In this document: positions 58,826 through 64,000 of the stretch, piece after piece
Layout of the letters: each line of letters starts with the position of its first letter
Numbering within the stretch: the stretch's first letter is position 1
Source: DASVEE01 sp036380735
GTDB taxonomy: Bacteria > Acidobacteriota > Thermoanaerobaculia > Gp7-AA8
NCBI GenBank assembly: GCA_036380735.1
Contig: DASVEE010000012.1
Coordinates: 138,072-202,071, forward strand
DNA: 64,000 nucleotides
Direction: 5' to 3'
The notes under the pieces: generated by a model
Databases searched by the model: none
Seen by the model: the letters and a program-made list of their open reading frames with translations, nothing else
What the model was told of the DNA's origin: nothing
Made by a program: the position numbers and the translations under genes

Positions 58826-61800
58826 ACTTTCTCGAGATCGTCCGTTTCGAGATCGACTACCGGCTGCGCCGTCCATACACCTGGATCCTCGGCGCGGTAT
58901 TCGTCGGCATGGCCTGTCTGTTGGCCATGAAAGTGATGGTTGGTGAGGCGGAGCGCGCAGGCGATCTGCACGCGAACGCGCCTTCGCTGGTCGGCATGGC
59001 CGCCGTTCTGGTCAGCATGCTGGGACTCGTGATCAGCGCCGCGCTCTTCAGCGAGGCCGCTCTGCGCGACGACGACACCAGGATGTCTTCGCTGTTCGCG
59101 ACCTCGCCGATCACGAAGACCGAGTATCTTGCCGGACGCTTCGTCGGGACGCTCCTGGTCAACGCTCTGTTCGTGAGCGTCGTCCCGATCATGCTGATGC
59201 TCCTCATGCGCCCCCCCTTCGTGAAGGAGGAGTTGCTCGGCCCGTTCCGTGCGGCGACGTATGTGCAGCCCGCGATCGCCCTTCTGCTGCCGAGCGTTCT
59301 CTTCACGGGCGCACTCCTGTTTGCCGTAGGCGTTCTGACCCGGCGCACGCTAGCCGTTTTCGCCACCGCCGCATTCGTGTTTCTCGGCGGGATGATGGCC
59401 GAAGAGTACATCGAGGGAGAACGCGGTCTTGCCCCCCTTGCAACCCTCATCGATCCGCTGGGATTTGTTGCCCTCAGCGAAAACTGGGAGTTCTGGACGA
59501 CACACGAGAAGAACACGCGACCTCTGGACGTCGACGCGTCACTCCTCTGGAACCGGCTGTTGTGGACCGTCCTTACGGGCGCGATCCTGCTCTTCACGCG
59601 ATGGCGGTTTCGGATGACGGTCCCTTCGCAGCGGCGGAAAGGGCGTCTCGAAGATCAGAAGGAAGTCTCGCCAGCTCACGTTTCGCCGCGGCCCTCCTCG
59701 CGACTCTTCAGGGCCTCGTTCAACGGGCGGGCCCGCATCCCGCAGTTCGTCTCGATCGCTGGTGACTCCGCGCGGGAGCTGGTGTTCAGCCGCGACTTCG
59801 CGGTCATCGCCGTTCTCATGGCGATCATGGTGTTGTCGTTCGGTTCAGAATCGATCAGCGACGACTTCCGCACGCCGCTCTGGCCGCTGACGCAGTTCGT
59901 TGCCGGGTTCCTCGTGAGCTTTCTTCCCGCGCTCACGATGGCGCTGCTGACGACGTTCTATGCGGGTGAGCTCGTGCACCGCGAACGGAGTGTGGGGCTC
60001 GCGGACATCGCGGACGCCAGCCCCGTTCCCGACTGGATCATCTACACCGGCAAGGTTGCCGCGCTCGGTCTGGTGCTCGTGACCCTGCAGGCGGTTCTGA
60101 TGGCGTCGGGGTTGGTCGTACAGGTTACGAGCGGGCATTTCGATTTCGAGATCGCGCTCTACCTGCGCATCCTCTTTGGTCTGAAGCTCACGAGCTACCT
60201 GCTCCTCGCCGCGCTGGCGATGCTGGTCCACGTCGTCGTCGACAACAAATACCTCGGGCACGTCGTCGTCGTGATCTGCCATCTCTTCACGATGTTCGCG
60301 ACGCGCTTCGGCCTGCATCACAATCTGCTGGTGTACGGCCGCGACTCGGGGTGGACGTACTCGGACATCAGCCAATTCGGGCCGTTCCTCCGCCCGGTGC
60401 TCTGGTTCAAGCTCTATTGGGGCGGCTGGGCATTGTTGTTCGCGGTGATCGCCGGGCTGTTGTGGATCCGCGGACGCGATCGAGGAGTGGCAACGCGACT
60501 GAGACTGGCGCGGCAGCGGTTTGGCCGTCGCGCCGCCTTCGCCACCGCGCTGGCGGCGCTGATCGTCATCGGCGCCGGAGGTTTCATCTTCTACAACACG
60601 AACGTGCTTGCCGGGTATCGCACACCGTTCGAGGCCGAGGAGCAAAGCGCCGAGTACGAGCGCCGGTATGGGAAGTTCGAGAACGCGCCGCAACCGGCGG
60701 TGACCGGCACGAAGTTGCATGTGGAGATCGATCCCGAGCGACGCGTCGTCGACGTCCGCGGTACGTATACGCTGGTCAACAAGACCGCGGCCCCGATCCG
60801 CACGATTCACCTCTTTCTCAATCCCGAGGTCGAGACTCGCGCCGTGTCGTTCGATCGAGGGAGCCGCGTCGTCATTGCGGACGATACGCTCGGGCATCGC
60901 ACGGTGGAGCTGGCGCAGGCGCTGGAGCCGGGCCGCTCGCTCCACATGGCTTTTGACGTTCGGTTCGAGCCGCGCGGATTCCCGAACAGTGATCCGAACA
61001 CTTCCGTCGTCGGCAACGGCACGTACTTCGATCACGACGGCGGAGGGCCCGTGAATCATCGACGCTGGCTTCCGCTCGTCGGCTATCAGACGAGTCGAGA
61101 GTTGTCACTCGCTCAGGTGCGACGCGAGCACGGACTGCCTCCCCGTCCGCTCGCACCATCGGTGACTTCCAGCGTGCTCGACTCATCCAGCGAGAAAACT
61201 GCCGCGTGGCCCGAGACCATCACGTTCGAGGCCGTGATCGGCACCTCGCCCGAGCAGACCGCGGTCGCTCCGGGAACGTTGCTGCGGAGCTGGAACGACC
61301 CTTCGGCAGGCTCAGGGGGGCGACGCTACTTCCACTACGCCACCGAGCGCCCTGTCAGGAACACGTTTGCGATCTTCTCTGCCAGGTACGCGGTGCACCG
61401 CGAGACGTGGAACGGTGTCGTCATCGAGCTTTTCTACCACCCGACCCACACCTTCAACGTGGAGCGGTTCGCGAAGGCTGTGCGCGCTTCTCTCGAGTAC
61501 TACACGAAGAATTTCGGTCCTTATCCGCACCGGCAGATCCGCGTCGCCGCGTTTCCGCGATACGCGAATCTGGCCCACGCCTATCCCGGCATGATCGCGC
61601 AGGCCGAGGCAACGGGATGGCTGACGAAGGTGGACGAGAGGCGCGAAGTCGATCTCGCTTCGATGACTGTGGCGCGCGAGGTCGCGCAACAGTGGTGGGG
61701 GTTCCAGGTCATCCCCGCCGCCGTCGAAGGGGCGCCGGCGGTCAGCGAAGTTCTCGCGCAGTACAGCGCACTCCTGGTCATCGAGGAACTTTACGGGATG

Positions 61801-62454
61801 GACATGGTGCGGCGGTTTCTTTGGAACAGGCGCGTCGAGTACCTGACTCAGCGTAGCAAGGCGAACCATCCCGAGGTTCCGTTGCTCGACGTCACGAACC
61901 ACGCGAATGTGATTGACAACAAGGGACCACTGGTCATGTACGCGCTTCGACAATACGTCGGTGCGGAACCGCTGAATGCGGCGTTGCGCCGGCTCGTCGC
62001 GACACATGGTTCCGCCGGGCCGCCGTTTGCCACCTCACGTGACCTCTATCGCGAGCTGCAAGGCGCGACACCGCCCGAGTACCACTATTTGTTGAAGGAC
62101 CTTCTGGAGACCATCACCCTCTGGAATCTTCGCACGACCGCCATCGCAGCGGAGCCCGCGGGAAACGGCGCGTGGCGCGTGACGCTCGACGTCGAAGCAC
62201 AGAAGTTCCGCGCCGGCGGAAGCGGGAAAGAGACGGAAGTCCCGATGAACGACCTCGTCGACGTCGGAGTGTTCGGCGACGCGTCCGCCGAACCGCTCTA
62301 CCTTCAGAAGCATCGCATCCGCTCCGGGAGGCAGAGGATCTCCGTGGTGGTGAACGGGACACCGGCGCGCGCCGGCGTGGATCCGCATCAGCTCCTCATC
62401 GATCGCAACTGGTCGGACAACCTGCGACCCGTGATTGTGGAGCAGTTGCGCTAA
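58822..62454 (+). CDS. ABC-2 permease fused to an M1 aminopeptidase-like domain with lost zinc site
   Basis: The 1210-residue protein has two six-helix ABC-2 permease blocks (about 15-275 and 305-590, for example SMLGLVISAALFSEAALRDD, LTMALLTTFYAGELVHRERS) and a large extracytoplasmic M1-type part (about 640-1190). The latter starts with the N-terminal beta domain (LHVEIDPERRVVDVRGTYTL). At the position of the zinc motif HExxH it reads VAREVAQQWW, so both histidines are replaced (R and Q); the downstream glutamate region is SEVLAQYSALL. Catalysis is therefore unlikely. The domain may bind peptides for export or signalling. It is partnered by the ATPase upstream. Confidence 0.9.
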   Translation: MNFLEIVRFEIDYRLRRPYTWILGAVFVGMACLLAMKVMVGEAERAGDLHANAPSLVGMAAVLVSMLGLVISAALFSEAALRDDDTRMSSLFATSPITKTEYLAGRFVGTLLVNALFVSVVPIMLMLLMRPPFVKEELLGPFRAATYVQPAIALLLPSVLFTGALLFAVGVLTRRTLAVFATAAFVFLGGMMAEEYIEGERGLAPLATLIDPLGFVALSENWEFWTTHEKNTRPLDVDASLLWNRLLWTVLTGAILLFTRWRFRMTVPSQRRKGRLEDQKEVSPAHVSPRPSSRLFRASFNGRARIPQFVSIAGDSARELVFSRDFAVIAVLMAIMVLSFGSESISDDFRTPLWPLTQFVAGFLVSFLPALTMALLTTFYAGELVHRERSVGLADIADASPVPDWIIYTGKVAALGLVLVTLQAVLMASGLVVQVTSGHFDFEIALYLRILFGLKLTSYLLLAALAMLVHVVVDNKYLGHVVVVICHLFTMFATRFGLHHNLLVYGRDSGWTYSDISQFGPFLRPVLWFKLYWGGWALLFAVIAGLLWIRGRDRGVATRLRLARQRFGRRAAFATALAALIVIGAGGFIFYNTNVLAGYRTPFEAEEQSAEYERRYGKFENAPQPAVTGTKLHVEIDPERRVVDVRGTYTLVNKTAAPIRTIHLFLNPEVETRAVSFDRGSRVVIADDTLGHRTVELAQALEPGRSLHMAFDVRFEPRGFPNSDPNTSVVGNGTYFDHDGGGPVNHRRWLPLVGYQTSRELSLAQVRREHGLPPRPLAPSVTSSVLDSSSEKTAAWPETITFEAVIGTSPEQTAVAPGTLLRSWNDPSAGSGGRRYFHYATERPVRNTFAIFSARYAVHRETWNGVVIELFYHPTHTFNVERFAKAVRASLEYYTKNFGPYPHRQIRVAAFPRYANLAHAYPGMIAQAEATGWLTKVDERREVDLASMTVAREVAQQWWGFQVIPAAVEGAPAVSEVLAQYSALLVIEELYGMDMVRRFLWNRRVEYLTQRSKANHPEVPLLDVTNHANVIDNKGPLVMYALRQYVGAEPLNAALRRLVATHGSAGPPFATSRDLYRELQGATPPEYHYLLKDLLETITLWNLRTTAIAAEPAGNGAWRVTLDVEAQKFRAGGSGKETEVPMNDLVDVGVFGDASAEPLYLQKHRIRSGRQRISVVVNGTPARAGVDPHQLLIDRNWSDNLRPVIVEQLR

Positions 62455-62752
62455 CACGGAAATCGCGGCTTCCTTGCGCATCACTCCCGCGCTTGCAGGA
62501 ACCGAAGACGCATGCCGGACGCGTAATCGTGGTACTCGAGACAGGTTGAAGTTATTGCCGCGCGGTGCAGCGCTCCATCGTCACCGACGATGCTTGAGCT
62601 GATCGCGGTAACTGCTTCGCGTGAGATCGGTTGGGCCGACGAATCACACTTGTCGAGGCGGCACGATACCCACGACCTGACGACGGCTCAGGCCCCGCCT
62701 GTTCCTCGGCCGGGCCTGAGCGCGACGGAGCGGCTCCGCGCGAGCCGTAACG
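62455..62752. other. Gap with no supported gene
   Basis: This 298-bp stretch separates the convergent M1-fused permease gene and the serine hydrolase gene. Short frames are open but none has a start context, signal or recognised motif. A small dyad GGCCCCGCC/GGCCGGGCC-like sequence lies around 62690-62717. No 9-bp array or heptamer element is present, unusual among gaps of this window. Confidence 0.7.
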
Positions 62753-64000
62753 TCATTGCGGTTCGGACGCGGTGGCCGCCGGAGGCGCCTTTGCCGGCGT
62801 TGCGCTCGAGGGGCGTCGCTCGGGGTTGAGAAGTTCGCGCCCGATTTTGTCCGCGTATTCAAAGCCGCCGCTGTTCGCGAGCACCACCACGCCGGCGCGC
62901 GTCTCAGGGTCGAACGCGACGAAGGTGCTGTACCCGGCCGTGCCCCCGTTGAGGCCCACGAGGGTGAGCGGGGCCCGCCTCATGGTCATCCAGCCGAGCC
63001 CCACTTCCATGCCGGGGCGCGGACTGTGATGGGCGCGATGGGCGTCGCGCATGGCATGCTCCAGCGGAGATGTGGGCTCGCCGAGATTGGCTTCCAGGTA
63101 CGTCATGAGATCGGTGACGTTCGATTTGAGCCCGCCTCCGCCGGCGAGCACCGCCACGTCGGACATGTCGAAGGGGGTCGCGACCTCGCCTTGCTGGTTG
63201 TGGCCCTTCGTCATCCACGGCGCGAGCGCGGCTGGGCGGCCGTAAGCGGTCATCTTCATGCCCAGCGGGCGTAGCACGCGCTCGGCGACGAGCGTCTGGA
63301 AGCTTTTCGTGCCGGCCCTGCGGGCGAGGGCGTGGCCGAGCAGGCCCATGCCGAGGTTCGAATATTCGAACTTCGCGCCCGGCGCGCGCGCCAGTTCATG
63401 GCTGTTCAGAAACGCGTACAGATCCTCCGCGGCGTAGTCCCCGTAGGGATTGGCCGGATCCGGGACATAGCCCGTCGGGAACCGCGGCAGGCCGGACATA
63501 TGCGTCGCCAGATCGAGCAGAGTGATCTGGCGGCCGTCGAGAGAGGGCACGCGCACGCCGCGGGGCAGGTGCTTGCTGACGGGGTCGTCGAGCTTCACCT
63601 CTCCGCGCCTGACCATGTCGGCGAGGACCGCGCCGGTAAACGTCTTGGTGACCGAGCCGATCTCGAAGACGGAACTGGCCGCCAAAGGCCGCGCGCCTTC
63701 GCCGGCCTCGCCGAAGGTGAGGACACGGCGGCTTCCGTCCGGTTCGATGAGCCCAACCACGATGCCCTTGGCCTGGCGCTTGTCGACATAGGGGCGGATG
63801 AACTCCCGCACCGCCTCGTCCGGTGGAAAAAAAGCGCCCGGGGGGGCCGGAGCCTGCGCCGGCTGAACCGCGCCCGCGGAGACCTGCACACGATCGTCGA
63901 GGCTGATCTTCCCCTGCTCGACCAGCTGCAGAATCGCCACCGCGGTGAACTGCCTGGCGATCGAGCTGACGACGAGCATGGCGGCGCCCGGTTCATCTGC
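62753..64000 (-). CDS. Class C beta-lactamase-like serine hydrolase (5' end outside the window)
   Basis: The frame stays open to the right edge, so the start is not visible; about 415 residues are seen. A complete serine hydrolase domain runs from about FPPDEAVREFIRPYV, with SxxK in FEIGSVTKTFTG, the YxN motif in FEYSNLGM and GLNGGTAGYS replacing the HxG motif. Before it stands a second partial copy of the N-terminal element (SSIARQFTAVAILQLVEQGK), in which SxxK reads SxxR. This suggests a partial internal duplication or a fusion. Family members are esterases, D-aminopeptidases or carboxypeptidases. Confidence 0.85.
   Translation of the reverse strand, partial: ADEPGAAMLVVSSIARQFTAVAILQLVEQGKISLDDRVQVSAGAVQPAQAPAPPGAFFPPDEAVREFIRPYVDKRQAKGIVVGLIEPDGSRRVLTFGEAGEGARPLAASSVFEIGSVTKTFTGAVLADMVRRGEVKLDDPVSKHLPRGVRVPSLDGRQITLLDLATHMSGLPRFPTGYVPDPANPYGDYAAEDLYAFLNSHELARAPGAKFEYSNLGMGLLGHALARRAGTKSFQTLVAERVLRPLGMKMTAYGRPAALAPWMTKGHNQQGEVATPFDMSDVAVLAGGGGLKSNVTDLMTYLEANLGEPTSPLEHAMRDAHRAHHSPRPGMEVGLGWMTMRRAPLTLVGLNGGTAGYSTFVAFDPETRAGVVVLANSGGFEYADKIGRELLNPERRPSSATPAKAPPAATASEPQ

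Overview
The window looks like chromosomal DNA of a GC-rich Gram-negative bacterium. Evidence for an outer membrane is the TonB-dependent receptor, a TolC-type channel, RND-type adaptors and a beta-barrel end at the left edge. The gene repertoire (propeller-type sensor diguanylate cyclase, DUF5916 barrel, carboxypeptidase-regulatory-like repeat protein, ABC permease fused to an M1 peptidase domain, ECF42-type sigma factor with YCII protein) suggests Acidobacteriota, possibly the Thermoanaerobaculia/Vicinamibacteria side. That placement is inference: no rRNA is present. There is no rRNA, CRISPR array, phage or insertion sequence. Two small toxin-antitoxin-like genes are the clearest accessory genes.

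Layout. 1-7 kb: barrel fragment, small proteins, a sensor diguanylate cyclase next to a PilZ protein, and an M24 peptidase. 7.1-11.3 kb: iron operon (PepSY membrane protein, siderophore receptor, PiuC/YbiX hydroxylase) behind a Fur-box-like palindrome. 11.3-17.4 kb: YfhO-like membrane protein, an internally deleted M28 peptidase, OsmC, then a three-gene unit encoding a secreted ten-cysteine peptide, a large surface protein and a PDZ protein. 17.5-24.5 kb: DUF2130 plus ParB-like pair, YCII plus ECF42 sigma factor, a phosphatidylserine decarboxylase, and an unknown gene behind a leader with four consecutive strong hairpins. 24.7-32.2 kb: TPR/coiled-coil protein and a signalling block (two histidine kinases, a receiver, an EAL protein, a REC-PAS-GGDEF protein). 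32.3-44.5 kb: a Pel-like exopolysaccharide locus (adaptor, TolC-like channel, PelF-like transferase, PelG-like transporter, GT-C-like membrane protein, GT2, PIG-L deacetylase, methyltransferase, GNAT, GH114-like hydrolase). 44.6-50.6 kb: NicO-like transporter, a tRNA-Thr remnant, pirin, the MpaA-MurI pair, proline dehydrogenase, BrnT/BrnA and a VOC protein. 50.7-56 kb: MacA-like adaptor with two FtsX-type permeases but no local ATPase, and a beta-helix protein. 56-64 kb: ASCH, lysine-rich and DUF1579 proteins, the ABC/M1 transporter pair, and a serine hydrolase running off the right edge.

The most striking non-genic signal is a dispersed repeat family that fills most intergenic gaps. Arrays are built of degenerate 9-bp units (ATAGGACNN, with ATGGGACNN variants), often as inverted pairs with the conserved outer end GGGAACGATAGGAC. 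They supply the stop codon or last residues of several genes, are translated in frame inside at least two genes, and bracket a truncated tRNA-Thr. A second family of 75-100 bp palindromes built of heptamers (GTTGTCC, GTTTTCC, GTTTTCG types) also sits in gaps. I know of no name for either family, and no search was possible.
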